From: S012-113 sp039714715 | GTDB taxonomy: Bacteria; Bacteroidota; Bacteroidia; Cytophagales; Cyclobacteriaceae | DNA: 21,837 bases | NCBI GenBank assembly: GCA_039714715.1 | Contig: JBDLIU010000046.1 | Span: 1-21,837 of the forward strand | Direction: 5' to 3' | Part shown: positions 21,674 to 21,837 of the stretch, one piece after another | Numbering within the stretch: position 1 is the stretch's first letter | Layout of the letters: the number at the start of each line of letters is the position of its first letter | Program-made: the position numbers and the translations under genes | Notes under the pieces: generated by a model | The model's input: only the letters and a program-made list of their open reading frames with translations | What the model was told of the DNA's origin: nothing | Database searches by the model: none

Positions 21674-21837
21674 ATGATTAATAGAGCTTTTATTTATTAT
21701 TTGTTAATTGTACTACTCACTGTCACCTCAGCTAATGGACAGTATTTCCCTTCTAAAGCTGCAAGTTGGGAAACAATAAGTCCTGGTAAAGCAGGATTTA
21801 ATGCCAAAGCATTAGATGAGGTGGTAGCATTTGCTGA
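21674..21837 (+). CDS. Secreted serine hydrolase (beta-lactamase/esterase family), 5' part only
   Basis: The ATG at 21674 opens a frame that runs off the right edge after 54 codons. A signal peptide (IYYLLIVLLTVTSANG) is followed by QYFPSKAASWETISPGKAGF and ALDEVVAFA. The W-E-x-I-S-P-x-x-A-G-F pattern followed by a helix is typical of the N-terminus of class C beta-lactamase-like serine hydrolases or esterases. The catalytic SxxK motif lies beyond the window, so activity cannot be checked. It comes 45 bp after the strong terminator and is probably a separate unit, though no clear TAnnTTTG box was found. Confidence 0.65.
   Translation, partial: MINRAFIYYLLIVLLTVTSANGQYFPSKAASWETISPGKAGFNAKALDEVVAFA

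Noticed and set aside
21674..21837. Beta-lactamase resistance gene
   Set aside because: Only 54 codons are visible, without catalytic motifs; the N-terminus fits the broad serine hydrolase/esterase family, so no resistance role is claimed.

Overview
The window looks like a chromosomal segment from a gliding-type Bacteroidota, probably Cytophagales-like. The evidence is an AT-rich sequence, promoters of the TAnnTTTG type, no Shine-Dalgarno sequences, PorP/SprF proteins, and two giant surface proteins ending in the type B (gliding-motility-associated) sorting domain of the type IX secretion system (T9SS). The order assignment is inference; the phylum is well supported.

Left part (1-3.6 kb): ordinary housekeeping genes. 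These are a truncated TerB-like protein (minus), a 48-residue membrane peptide, a deoxynucleoside kinase (minus), a CvfB-type S1-domain RNA-binding protein, and an ArsC/Spx-fold protein that lacks the usual catalytic cysteine (minus; its 3' end overlaps cvfB by 17 bp). A degenerate 7-bp tandem repeat array lies in front of cvfB.

Centre (3.6-17.3 kb): two tandem copies of one three-gene module. Each has a large secreted type B T9SS adhesin, then a PorP/SprF outer-membrane protein, then a PorE-like TPR / beta-propeller / regulatory-domain / OmpA periplasmic protein. Genes within each copy are 0-3 bp apart or overlap. The two adhesins share the N-terminal module and sorting domain but differ in the stalk repeats. 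A small C2-like protein sits between the copies. The likely job is export and anchoring of two alternative surface fibres or adhesins, each with its own SprF and peptidoglycan-binding partner.

Right part (17.4-21.6 kb): a Crp/Fnr-family regulator, divergent from a gene set of rhodanese lipoprotein, porin and periplasmic rhodanese. The regulator has a good consensus promoter followed by a perfect TGTGA-N6-TCACA palindrome, which suggests autoregulation. The set has a structured, terminator-like spacer after its first gene and ends at a very strong terminator. It looks like a cell-envelope sulfur-transfer locus. A second 7-bp repeat array fills the gap between the second triad and the regulator. 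The window ends inside a secreted serine hydrolase (beta-lactamase/esterase fold).
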